A DNA stretch of 47,547 bases from assembly GCA_030699485.1 (NCBI GenBank), contig JAUYMM010000026.1:1-47547 (forward strand), written 5' to 3'. Below, piece by piece: positions 15,922 to 24,135 of the stretch. Position 1 is the first letter of the stretch. Each line of letters opens with the position of its first letter. The position numbers and the translations under genes are program-made. A model generated the notes under the pieces. That model saw only the letters and a program-made list of their open reading frames with translations. It was not told the origin of the DNA and made no database searches. This DNA is from Candidatus Woesebacteria bacterium. Its GTDB lineage: Bacteria > Patescibacteriota > Microgenomatia > UBA8517.

Positions 15922-16009
15922 ATTATAAAAACAATCTCCTCGTTGCCGTCAACAGTGAATACATCAGTATAGATCTTGCGTACCATTTCTTATATTGTAA
16001 ATTATTATT

Positions 16010-17014
16010 TTAGGTTGGTAGTTTACCTAATACTCCTGCCAATAATGTCATTCTTACATATAGGCCATTCTTCATTTGCCTGAAATAGGCCGCATTTTTA
16101 GTATAAGTATCAACTTCTTTGGAAATCTCACCAACCCTAGGAAGTGGATGCATTATTGTCAGGGAGTCTTTTCCGGCATGTAGAGTTTCCGGCGTAACAA
16201 TATAAAGACTTTTTACAGATTCATAAAGAATAGGATCACTAAATCTTTCTTTTTGCACACGTGTAACATAAAGCACGTCTGTTTCTCCTAATACTTCAGA
16301 TAAATTTTTGTGTTCCGATTGTTGCACACCCTTAACTGCTAGTTCTTGAATAATTTCAGGTGGCATTCTCAAAATTTCGGGTGAAACATAATTAAGCTTA
16401 ACGTCATAAAGAGAAAGAAGCCTTGCCAAAGAATGAACTGTTCTTCCATGTTTCATATCACCCAACATGGTCACAGTAAGTCCATCTACCTTTCCTTGTT
16501 CTTTTCTGACTGTTACATAGTCTAGTAGTGCTTGGGTTGGATGCTCCCCAATACCATCGCCAGCATTTATTAACGGTATAGAAGTTGCCTCTGCGGCTAT
16601 TGCAGCTGAACCTGTTTCGGGGTGACGTAGGACAATAACATCCGCATATTGTTCGAGTGTGCGAACTGTGTCCTGTAAATCTTCACCTTTTGTAACAGAT
16701 GAGTATTCAACTCCATTTATAGGAATTACGCTTCCAGCCAATCTTTCCATTGCAGCTGTAAATGAAGATGAAGTTCGTGTTGATGGTTCGTAGAAAAGAT
16801 TTGCTAATATTTTTCTACTTAAAAAATCAGTTTTATAGCCTTTACTTGCAATCTCAGCCATTTCTAAACTCCAATCAAAAATATTATCAAGGGTTTTTGT
16901 ATCAAATTGCTGAATGGAAAGTATATCCTTACCCTTAAGGTTTCCGTTCAAGTGTTCTGCGGAATGATTAAGAGTATCTGTACCTCTTTGGTTTGCGCTT
17001 AAATCTACATTCAT
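16010..17014 (-). CDS. pyrB: Aspartate carbamoyltransferase catalytic chain
   Basis: Condenses aspartate with carbamoyl phosphate in pyrimidine synthesis. Family motifs are intact: FYEPSTRTSSSF (carbamoyl-phosphate loop), VTKGEDLQDT, VLRHPETGSA, GIGEHPTQALLD, LGDMKHGRTVHSL, VTRVQKERF and MHPLPRVGEI. The frame can be opened at 17053, but a full promoter (TTGACA-17-TATTCT) lies inside those 13 extra codons. The ATG at 17014 is therefore preferred, giving 334 residues. No pyrI regulatory chain or other pyr gene is adjacent. It stands just outside the left direct repeat of the putative island. Confidence 0.93.
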   Translation of the reverse strand: MNVDLSANQRGTDTLNHSAEHLNGNLKGKDILSIQQFDTKTLDNIFDWSLEMAEIASKGYKTDFLSRKILANLFYEPSTRTSSSFTAAMERLAGSVIPINGVEYSSVTKGEDLQDTVRTLEQYADVIVLRHPETGSAAIAAEATSIPLINAGDGIGEHPTQALLDYVTVRKEQGKVDGLTVTMLGDMKHGRTVHSLARLLSLYDVKLNYVSPEILRMPPEIIQELAVKGVQQSEHKNLSEVLGETDVLYVTRVQKERFSDPILYESVKSLYIVTPETLHAGKDSLTIMHPLPRVGEISKEVDTYTKNAAYFRQMKNGLYVRMTLLAGVLGKLPT

Positions 17015-17024
17015 CCTCTGCAAT

Positions 17025-17053
17025 AGAATATTCTCAATAAGTCTCCATGTCAA
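17025..17053 (-). promoter_or_regulatory. pyrB promoter
   Basis: On the minus strand TTGACA (17053-17048), a 17-nt spacer and TATTCT (17030-17025), ending 10 nt before the ATG at 17014. It decides the pyrB start. Confidence 0.65.
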
Positions 17054-17095
17054 TATCAGCTTTTATCTCTTTTGTTAACTTTTCTATGTGTTAAG

Positions 17096-17122
17096 CGGTA
17101 ACTGGGGTGTTTTGCTTGGCTG
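17096..17122 (+). repeat. Left 27-nt direct repeat (att-like)
   Basis: A 27-nt word beginning CGGTAACTGGGGTG and ending TTTGCTTGGCTG recurs at 28005-28031 in the same orientation with one mismatch (T at 17110, C at 28020). In the right copy the last six bases are the 3' end of tRNA-Gln (CAGCCA on the minus strand). No tRNA is present here. The arrangement matches a copied attachment site at the far end of an island. Confidence 0.6.
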
Positions 17123-17159
17123 AGCATCTCGGTCTGCCCCCATTCTATCATTATAACTC

Positions 17160-17197
17160 GTGTCCCACCTCAAGGCTAAATGAGACAAATGGGACAC
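17160..17197. repeat. Inverted repeat upstream of the amidohydrolase gene
   Basis: Eight-base arms GTGTCCCA (17160-17167) and TGGGACAC (17190-17197) with a 22-nt loop. It lies between the left direct repeat and the amidohydrolase promoter. It may be a regulator site or part of an element end. Confidence 0.4.
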
Positions 17198-17234
17198 TAT
17201 AAAAAGGAATTATCTCAAAAACTACTGATATATT

Positions 17235-17262
17235 TTGTTATGGTGTTATTTAGTGATAAACT
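17235..17262 (+). promoter_or_regulatory. Promoter of the amidohydrolase gene
   Basis: TTGTTA (17235-17240), a 16-nt spacer and TAAACT (17257-17262), ending 6 nt before the ATG at 17269. A leaderless start is implied. It could drive the whole rightward cluster, although a 204-nt gap follows the first gene. Confidence 0.45.
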
Positions 17263-17268
17263 TGGGCC

Positions 17269-18348
17269 ATGGCAAAAATAGAAACGGAAGTTTGGCCAAT
17301 AGAAACAAAAAAGTATATAGAACACGCCTTAAATTTCAATTCGGAAGAAATGCGCCTACGTGAATTAGCAATATCTGAAGTTCCAGATGGTGCGATAGAT
17401 ATGCATACTCATATGGGACTGGCTTCATATTCAGCTGGTATGGATCCAGTATTTCTATCTCGTTTGGTATCAATTTACCCATATTTTTCATATGAAGATC
17501 ATTTGAAGGTGCGGTCAGCTCTTTGGGATAATCGGAAAGATGTTAGACAGGTTGTTTTTACCTTTCCACTTAGAGGAATAGATTTCAGAGCAGGTAATCA
17601 ATATATTGAAAAGATATGTGCAAAGGACGAAGCACTCATTCCATTTTTGACTGGTGATCCTTACGACAATAGGTACACATTGTCACAATTAGATAACCCG
17701 AATTGGAAAGGACTAAAGATGTATTCCAAATTAATGTGGGAGGAAGTTCATAGAATAGTCGACTTTTTTCCTTGGCCAGTTCTTGAGAAAACCAATGATT
17801 TAGGATTGCCGATAACACTTCACTTGCCTCACAATTTGATGTGGGATATTGATGAGCTTGTAGACCTAGCAAGAAGATATGAGAATATGACTTTTCTTAT
17901 TGCTCATTTTGGTATTGCTCGAGGAAATAGAGAGGAAATAAATCGAGCAATAGCAATGACAGAAGATTCCCCCAATATTGTATATGAGACTTCTTTTTAT
18001 GTGCTACCTGAAGTTATATCTGAAGCTTTGCGTAGAGTAGGCCCGCAAAGAATAGTATATGGATCGGATAGACCATTAGACCTAGTAAGAGCTAAGTTTG
18101 TTTTCGGCCAGAATGGTGAGGAGAGACTTATAACAGATTACCCCTACCATTGGGTAAACAAAAAGGAACAAGATAGTCTTCGTACAAAAATTGTCGTCGA
18201 CCCAAGCGAAATTCCTAATATCTATTTCACCTCGTTATTTGCTTTGTTAGACGCTATCAAAGAAGTTTATCCTTCTTTTCAAGAACAACTTAGTGTTAAG
18301 CAAACTATTTTTGTAGATAATCCCAGTAGAATTTTAAAATTACTTTGA
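17269..18348 (+). CDS. Amidohydrolase-family metal-dependent hydrolase/decarboxylase
   Basis: A 359-residue TIM-barrel protein of the amidohydrolase_2 (ACMSD-like) type. Metal ligands are in place: H46-T-H48 in DMHTHMG, H185 in LHLPHN, H213 in IAHFG, and D267 in YGSDRP. Members hydrolyse or decarboxylate small cyclic or carboxylated compounds, and the substrate here is unknown. It is the first gene of the rightward cluster inside the repeat-bounded segment. A 204-nt gap without recognisable features separates it from the kinase gene. The metal site suggests an active enzyme. Confidence 0.8.
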   Translation: MAKIETEVWPIETKKYIEHALNFNSEEMRLRELAISEVPDGAIDMHTHMGLASYSAGMDPVFLSRLVSIYPYFSYEDHLKVRSALWDNRKDVRQVVFTFPLRGIDFRAGNQYIEKICAKDEALIPFLTGDPYDNRYTLSQLDNPNWKGLKMYSKLMWEEVHRIVDFFPWPVLEKTNDLGLPITLHLPHNLMWDIDELVDLARRYENMTFLIAHFGIARGNREEINRAIAMTEDSPNIVYETSFYVLPEVISEALRRVGPQRIVYGSDRPLDLVRAKFVFGQNGEERLITDYPYHWVNKKEQDSLRTKIVVDPSEIPNIYFTSLFALLDAIKEVYPSFQEQLSVKQTIFVDNPSRILKLL

Positions 18349-18552
18349 AATTTCTAAAACCTGAGCTGATAACATGGAACTGACGCAAACCAGAAAACAT
18401 AAATTCTAATAGCCGGTACGTTGGGGACTCTGTAGCTACAATATTTTACCCAATTCATATCATAGATCATAATAGTAGTGTTACCCGTAAATTTAATTAA
18501 GATTTTAGAGCTTGATGTTGTAGACTTTAAATTCTAAACTATAGCTAGAAAA

Positions 18553-19500
18553 ATGAAATTGACGGTTGATAAAATCCTAAAAAACTCGGATATAAGGAAA
18601 CTAGGTTATATAAAAATCTGCAAACCCTTAGACCTAGGACTCGAGAGCCGAAACTTCCTATTAATTACTCCCTCTAACAAATACGTACTTAAATCTTATA
18701 AAAATACTTTATTAAATGAAGTCATTTTTGAAACCTCAATCCTTAGCCATTTAAAACGTTTCAACAATAAGTTCCCTTCGCCCATCAGAAAGGTTTTTTA
18801 TATTAACTCTTTACCGTGTGTTCTCTACACATTCATTGAGGGGCGTGGCCTCGTGCCACATGATATTAATATCTCTACGTTACAAAAGGTAGCAGAGTTA
18901 CAGGCATTAATACATAAAAACTTAGTCAATTTCATACCAGATGGTAACAGGGAAAGATTCTCAATATTTGATCTAAGTTTTGTAGACGACTTTAGATGCG
19001 ATTGCTCGAGAGAGGATACATTGCTCATTAAAAATTGTAGAGATTGGCTAGTAACAAGACTGAATAGATTTAAAAGAAGTAATTTCCCCAAATCAATAAT
19101 ACATGAAGATTTGGAGATGGAGAACATTCTTGTCGATAGAAAGGGAGATGTCAAATTTATTGATTTTGGTGAATCGCATAGGGCTGAAGTGGTAAGTGAT
19201 ATAGCAATTACTATAAAGGAGTTAATTGTAAACAATTATGGAACTAACACCAACAATCTTATTGGAGCATATTTAGACGCATATGAGGTAAATAATCCGG
19301 TTCTGAATGTAGTGCAGCTTAAAGTGTTATATACTTTATTTGTTAGAAGAGGCTTGTTTATGTTTTCATATTTTCTAAATAAGCAAGCTAAAAATAAAGA
19401 TCTATTTTTGAGCAGAAGAATCAAAATAGAAAGGAAGACACTCAAATTATTGTTGTTACCTAACGATTTAGAACAAAAAATAATTAGTTTTAAATTATGA
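18553..19500 (+). CDS. Aminoglycoside-phosphotransferase-like small-molecule kinase
   Basis: A 315-residue protein of the APH/choline-kinase fold. The catalytic loop reads HEDLEMENIL (H184, D186, N191) and the metal-binding motif IDFGES (D204). A glycine-poor N-lobe with an ALE-type VLKSYKN lysine and the linker YTFIEGRGL are also typical. The family phosphorylates hydroxyls of small molecules such as aminoglycosides, choline or homoserine. The stop overlaps the NadR-like start by 4 nt, so the two products are probably made in equal amounts and may act in sequence. Resistance is unlikely given the biosynthetic neighbours. Confidence 0.8.
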   Translation: MKLTVDKILKNSDIRKLGYIKICKPLDLGLESRNFLLITPSNKYVLKSYKNTLLNEVIFETSILSHLKRFNNKFPSPIRKVFYINSLPCVLYTFIEGRGLVPHDINISTLQKVAELQALIHKNLVNFIPDGNRERFSIFDLSFVDDFRCDCSREDTLLIKNCRDWLVTRLNRFKRSNFPKSIIHEDLEMENILVDRKGDVKFIDFGESHRAEVVSDIAITIKELIVNNYGTNTNNLIGAYLDAYEVNNPVLNVVQLKVLYTLFVRRGLFMFSYFLNKQAKNKDLFLSRRIKIERKTLKLLLLPNDLEQKIISFKL

Positions 19501-20510
19501 CTAGACTTAAAAAGAACGCAAAAGTTGGCCTAACACTAATGAAAATTGCCCCCTTTCATATCGGGCATAAGTATTTGCTAGACACCGCCCTACACGAAGT
19601 TGATCACTTAATTGCTGTTATTTATGATTGTCCAAATTTAACAGATATTCCCCTAAATGTTAGAGCAGGTTGGATCAGAAAACTTTATCCTCAAGTTGAA
19701 GTGATTGAGGGTTGGGATGCTCCAAATCAACATGAAGATACTTCTGAAGTGAAAAGAATGCAGGAACAGTATATAGCTGGTGTGTTAAAAGGTAGGAAAA
19801 TTACTCATTTTGTTTCATCCGAATATTATGGGGAACACATGAGCAAGTTTTTAAATGCAATTAATTTTATTATTGATATGGACAGGAAAAAACTGCAAAT
19901 ATCTTCAACAATGATTAGAAGTAATCTTTATAAATATAGAAAGTTTATCCCAACAATCGTCTTGAAAGATCTTTTAACAAAAGTGGTTATCCTAGGTGCT
20001 CCTAGCAATGAAAATGAAAAGATTGTTAAAGAAGTTTCTCGTAGACTTGAAACAAACTGTTTTCCAGATATATCTGTAAAACACCTTTCTCAGAATAACT
20101 CTATTAAACCTAGTCGAGAGCTAGACTTTATAGACATAGCACAAAAAAGAAATATCCAAAGATCTAATGAGAAAATTATCCACGATGCTAATGAGTCAAT
20201 AATTTATAGCTCCTCAATTCTTATGGATTATATATTATCAATGACTGTGAACAGAAAATACGATCAAAAATTACACGATCTTGCAAGAGAAGAAATATCA
20301 AACTATGATTTAGTATTTGTAAATTCAGATAAAACAAATATTATCAGTAAAAATTATGGAATTGAAAACACTTACATAAATAATCAGCTTTTTGGAAATT
20401 TGGTTGAAATGAAGATTCCTTATACATTATTAAAAGGTAATTTCGAACAAAAGGTGCAAACAATCGTTAATAAAGTTAAAATAGACATCAAATCTAAGAA
20501 AAAAATCTAA
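19497..20510 (+). CDS. NadR-like nucleotidylyltransferase with decayed kinase domain
   Basis: The N-terminal half (residues 1-150) is an NMN-adenylyltransferase-type domain: GLTLMKIAPFHIGHKYLL with the HxGH signature H21-H24, then IYDCPN, VRAGWIRKLYP, VSSEYYGEHMSK and ISSTMIRSN near 135. The C-terminal half aligns by eye with the NadR ribosylnicotinamide kinase domain, but the P-loop position reads GAPSNENEKIV instead of GxxSxGKST, and the DT and DDG motifs are also gone. That half is probably inactive. The gene is translationally coupled to the APH-like kinase, which might supply the missing phosphorylation. It could make a dinucleotide-like product from NMN or another phosphate; the substrate is unproven. 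Confidence 0.75.
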   Translation: MTRLKKNAKVGLTLMKIAPFHIGHKYLLDTALHEVDHLIAVIYDCPNLTDIPLNVRAGWIRKLYPQVEVIEGWDAPNQHEDTSEVKRMQEQYIAGVLKGRKITHFVSSEYYGEHMSKFLNAINFIIDMDRKKLQISSTMIRSNLYKYRKFIPTIVLKDLLTKVVILGAPSNENEKIVKEVSRRLETNCFPDISVKHLSQNNSIKPSRELDFIDIAQKRNIQRSNEKIIHDANESIIYSSSILMDYILSMTVNRKYDQKLHDLAREEISNYDLVFVNSDKTNIISKNYGIENTYINNQLFGNLVEMKIPYTLLKGNFEQKVQTIVNKVKIDIKSKKKI

Positions 20511-20512
20511 AA

Positions 20513-21703
20513 ATGAATTATTTAAGTGGTGGGGTAAACTCACCCATACCTATTCCTAAAAATTTCCCAAATAATATTATTGCTGGGGAGGGTCCTTACG
20601 TAATAGACAAAAATGGTCAAAAATACATAGATATGTGGATGGGTTATGGTGCTCTTTTGTTTGGACACGCAGATAAGGAAATTATTCAAACGACTAGTAA
20701 GTGTTTAAAAAATGGCTGGTTCTTTTCATATCAAACTAAAATAGAGAAAGATTTTTCATCTGTTTTACACGATCTGATCCCTTGTGCGGAGAGAGTGCGT
20801 TTTGCTACCACAGGATCTGATGCTGTGGCTTATGCAATACGTGCAGCACGAGCTTACACTTCTAGGGATATGGTCTTATCTGTCGTTGGTGGATACCACG
20901 GAGTCCATGAAGCAATGATAGCAAGTGAAGGTATAGCTTTTAAAAATAAACCAGATTTAGTTCATTTTAATAACACCAAAGAATCAATAAAAGCCATAAA
21001 AACCAAAAAATATGCATGTATGATATTGGAGCCAATAATGGCAAATTCGGGTTGTACTCCACCATTACCAGGTTATCTACAGGCACTGCGAAAAGCATGT
21101 GATGAAACTAATACTGTTTTAATTTTTGATGAAGTGGTAACAGGATTTAGAATTAATCTAGGTGGTGCTCAGAAGAAATATGGTGTAACACCCGATTTAT
21201 CAACGTTTTCTAAAGCTATTGCGTGTGGATTACCCTTATCTGTCGTGTGCGGAAAGGTATCGATCTTGGATAAATTTATTCCTACGGGTAATGTTTTTTT
21301 TGCTGGAACTTTTAATGCCCACCCCCTTTCTTTGGCAGTTGGTACTCTCGTAATTGAAATGCTTAGGGATGGTAAAATACACTCTCGGATCACTAAATTG
21401 GGAAATCGGTTGAGATCTTTTATTTCAAATTCTATTAATAAGTATGATCTTAATGCTTGTGTTCAGGGTACTGATTCAATGTTAACAGTAGCTTTTGGTT
21501 GTAAAGATTTTGTTCATGGTATCAGTAATGAAAAGTTCAATCAAAAAACTTATGATATATTTGTTAAGAAAATGGCTGAGAGGAAAATATTGTTTCCTCC
21601 ACTACCAACAGAAACTGTTTTTCTATCCCCAGTACATGAAGCGGTGATTGAAAAAATAGAAAAAGCATTTGATGAAGTTTTTTTGGAAATAAAAAATTTG
21701 TGA
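20513..21703 (+). CDS. Class III aminotransferase (glutamate-1-semialdehyde aminotransferase-like)
   Basis: A 396-residue PLP enzyme. It opens with the HemL-like GGVNSPIP, then shows YIDMWMGYGALLFGH, the cofactor-binding TTGSDAVAYAIRAAR, YHGVHEA, the Asp motif FDEVVTGFR (D206) and the Schiff-base lysine in TFSKAIACGLPLS near residue 234. Such enzymes move amino groups onto aldehydes or between neighbouring carbons. There are no haem genes around it. Its partners, a PaaK-like ligase and an aldehyde-forming reductase, suggest it aminates the aldehyde they make. It starts 2 nt after the NadR-like gene, in the same operon. Confidence 0.85.
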   Translation: MNYLSGGVNSPIPIPKNFPNNIIAGEGPYVIDKNGQKYIDMWMGYGALLFGHADKEIIQTTSKCLKNGWFFSYQTKIEKDFSSVLHDLIPCAERVRFATTGSDAVAYAIRAARAYTSRDMVLSVVGGYHGVHEAMIASEGIAFKNKPDLVHFNNTKESIKAIKTKKYACMILEPIMANSGCTPPLPGYLQALRKACDETNTVLIFDEVVTGFRINLGGAQKKYGVTPDLSTFSKAIACGLPLSVVCGKVSILDKFIPTGNVFFAGTFNAHPLSLAVGTLVIEMLRDGKIHSRITKLGNRLRSFISNSINKYDLNACVQGTDSMLTVAFGCKDFVHGISNEKFNQKTYDIFVKKMAERKILFPPLPTETVFLSPVHEAVIEKIEKAFDEVFLEIKNL

Positions 21704-21712
21704 TAAATATCT

Positions 21713-22936
21713 ATGGATAATCAAAAACTAAAAATATTGAAAGATCTTAATAAAACAATAGAGCTTGCTAAAGGTACAAAACTCTATAAGAATAAAAAAC
21801 TCCATAAATTAAATTCACTAACTGAACTGTCAAAATTACCATTTACCTCAAAAGAAGATTTAAGGGATTCTTATCCATACGGAGGACTTGCTGTTCCACA
21901 AAGTGAAATTATAGAAGCTCATACGACATCTGGCACAACAGGTAAACCTACTCTTTCTTTTTTTACGAAAAAAGATCTCGCAGAAGGGTCCAAAGCTATT
22001 TCTGAAGCTTGGAGAACTTTTGGAATTAATAAAAAAAGCAAAGTAATGTTTATCATGAGTTATGGTTTATATAGTGGAGCGGCGTTGAATACTTATGCTA
22101 TCCAGAGTATAGGAGCATTTGTTTTACCATCTGGTATACAACCTGTTTTGACTCAATTAAACTTCATGGTTGATTTTGAAATTGATACCATAATAGCTAC
22201 CCCAGGTTATTTACTCTACCTCTATCAATGGATGAAAACAAATAAATTCGACCGCTCAAAACTTAAGTTAATAAGAGCAATTGCTGCTGGAGAAGTTTAT
22301 TCAAATGATATTCGAGAGGATATAGAAAATAAACTTCAAATAAAAGTTTTCGATCATTATGGTTTGTGTGAAGTAAATACAGGAATAGCATATGAGTGTA
22401 CAGAAAGAAAGGGGTTACATGTAATAGATGACTATGTTATTCCGGAAGTTGTTGATCCAAAAACCAATAAGGTTTTACCTGTTGGGGAATATGGTGAACT
22501 AGTCTTCACGAGTTTAAGAAAAGATGCATCACCAATAATTCGATACAGAACAAAAGACATTACCTGTATCATGCCTGGGAAATGCCCTTGTGGAAGAAGT
22601 AGAATAAGAATTGGTCGGATCAAATCAAGAATTGGTGAAACATTATTTATCAAAGGTTTAAAAATTGACCCATATGAATTAAGAGATTTTGTAAGAAAAT
22701 ACTTAGGCTCAAAGCTTTTTGCGGGTGATATTCAAATTATTATCAAAGAAAACGATATTAAATTCATACCAAAAATTCTAATGACTTTTGTTAAAAATGA
22801 TCCAAAAGTTTTGAGGAATCTCCAGCTAAAAATTTATGAGTTTACAAAGGTGAAATTTCAGGTTAAAAATGTTCCGCAAGAATTCTTTAACAGAGAAAAA
22901 AATAATAAAGTTAAATTTATCGTTCATGAAAAATAG
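21713..22936 (+). CDS. PaaK/LuxE-like adenylate-forming ligase
   Basis: A 407-residue member of the phenylacetate-CoA ligase branch of adenylate-forming enzymes. It has the AMP-binding loop TSGTTGKP (about residues 71-78), the adenine region HYGLCEVN, the hinge-side IRYRTKDI and the Cys-containing CPCGRSRIRIGRI typical of PaaK. These enzymes activate a carboxylate as acyl-AMP and then thioester. LuxE, the acyl-protein synthetase that works with LuxC reductase, is a relative. Here the next gene is an aldehyde-dehydrogenase-type reductase and overlaps by 11 nt, so a LuxE-LuxC-like pair is the best reading. The acid is unknown. Confidence 0.82.
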   Translation: MDNQKLKILKDLNKTIELAKGTKLYKNKKLHKLNSLTELSKLPFTSKEDLRDSYPYGGLAVPQSEIIEAHTTSGTTGKPTLSFFTKKDLAEGSKAISEAWRTFGINKKSKVMFIMSYGLYSGAALNTYAIQSIGAFVLPSGIQPVLTQLNFMVDFEIDTIIATPGYLLYLYQWMKTNKFDRSKLKLIRAIAAGEVYSNDIREDIENKLQIKVFDHYGLCEVNTGIAYECTERKGLHVIDDYVIPEVVDPKTNKVLPVGEYGELVFTSLRKDASPIIRYRTKDITCIMPGKCPCGRSRIRIGRIKSRIGETLFIKGLKIDPYELRDFVRKYLGSKLFAGDIQIIIKENDIKFIPKILMTFVKNDPKVLRNLQLKIYEFTKVKFQVKNVPQEFFNREKNNKVKFIVHEK

Positions 22937-24113
22937 ACAAAACGAAATATCAAGTTTGTGCAAAGATTTGCTTAATTGGATTAAGAAGAATAAAAATGCT
23001 TTATTACTCTTGAATAGTAAATGTTCTCAAGATACTGAATTTAGTATGAGTAATGATTTTGATTTTGTCTGTTCTGTACTAGAGTCATTTTATAAAAATA
23101 ATCTTCATTTATTTAATCAAAGACTTAAACCTAAGGGAAAGGTGATAATAATTCTTTCTTACAACGAACCTATGACTATGTCCATAATTCCAGTTTTAAA
23201 CGCTTTAGTTGCAGGTAACAAACTTACAGTAAGGCCCAGTTCTCGCGGTCGAGATATATTTAATTATATTTGGCGCGAAAGTGGAATAATTGATAAATAC
23301 AAACTTGATTTAAAAATTCGGGAACAAGATAGTTTATCAGACGCAGAGCTTAAAAATACTCAAGCTTTATATTTTTTTGGAGGATATAAAAATGCAAAAA
23401 AGATGTCTATTTTGTGTTCGAAGTATTTTATAGAGTTTTATCCACAAATTGAAGCTGCAGATTTCAAGATTATCAAATATGATCATTCTGAAAATTTTGA
23501 TATAAAACAAGATGTTGAAACAACTTTGAACGAAGCGTTTTCCCATAACGGTCAATCTTGCCAAAGAGTTCAAGGAGTTTTTGTTGCAGAAAGAGACTAT
23601 AAAAAATATTCAGATAACATGTTAACTAGTTTTAATAAATTTTGCCATTCCTCAGAAATAAAAAATTATATATCAGAAAATTTAGATGTTGATAAGAAGA
23701 TTATTAAATCTACAATTCTTGAAATTTCAAAATCAAAACCTATGAAAATAATAAAAGCCCCTACTAAATTAGGATTGCCAATATTAGTCCTTGATCCCAA
23801 TCCTGCAAGTATTTTTGTTCAGTCAGCGTACTTTTTACCAGTTATATGGATAGCAAAGTATTCGTCTGAGAAGGAACTTCTTGAATATATCGGATTACGT
23901 CAATTTCATCTAGGAATAAATATTCAGTCAGACAATGAAGATTTCATTTCTAGAATTATCTCAAACACCAATTATACGAGATATACTGTTAATACTGATC
24001 ATTCAAGAGTTAGACCAGAAGAGGGGTGGGGAGGAACATGGCCAAGTGGCTACACTGGTTATAGAAGTTGGATTGAACTTTTTTCTTATCCCTACGAAAT
24101 TATTAGGAAGTGA
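22926..24113 (+). CDS. Aldehyde dehydrogenase/LuxC-like acyl-thioester reductase
   Basis: A 395-residue protein of the aldehyde dehydrogenase superfamily. The cofactor region reads IPVLNALVAGNKLTVRPSS, the catalytic Cys is C212 in HNGQSCQRVQGVFV, and late motifs include LRQFHLGINIQ and NTDHSRVRPEEGWGG. A start at 22869 is possible, but the ATG at 22926 (MKNRQNE) gives the normal 11-nt overlap with the ligase stop. The shortness and the partnership with a PaaK-like ligase favour a LuxC-like acyl-CoA or acyl-protein reductase over a plain dehydrogenase. It is the last gene of the rightward cluster. Confidence 0.78.
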   Translation: MKNRQNEISSLCKDLLNWIKKNKNALLLLNSKCSQDTEFSMSNDFDFVCSVLESFYKNNLHLFNQRLKPKGKVIIILSYNEPMTMSIIPVLNALVAGNKLTVRPSSRGRDIFNYIWRESGIIDKYKLDLKIREQDSLSDAELKNTQALYFFGGYKNAKKMSILCSKYFIEFYPQIEAADFKIIKYDHSENFDIKQDVETTLNEAFSHNGQSCQRVQGVFVAERDYKKYSDNMLTSFNKFCHSSEIKNYISENLDVDKKIIKSTILEISKSKPMKIIKAPTKLGLPILVLDPNPASIFVQSAYFLPVIWIAKYSSEKELLEYIGLRQFHLGINIQSDNEDFISRIISNTNYTRYTVNTDHSRVRPEEGWGGTWPSGYTGYRSWIELFSYPYEIIRK

Positions 24114-24135
24114 TTTCACTAATCTGAACGCTTTA

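Noticed and set aside
17096..17160. A second tRNA or tRNA remnant at the left direct repeat
   Set aside because: Only the CAGCCA end and flanking word are shared; no acceptor, D-arm or anticodon arm can be drawn upstream on the minus strand.
18553..19500. Aminoglycoside resistance gene
   Set aside because: The fold is APH-like, but the operon partners are biosynthetic and the motif details do not point to antibiotic kinases.
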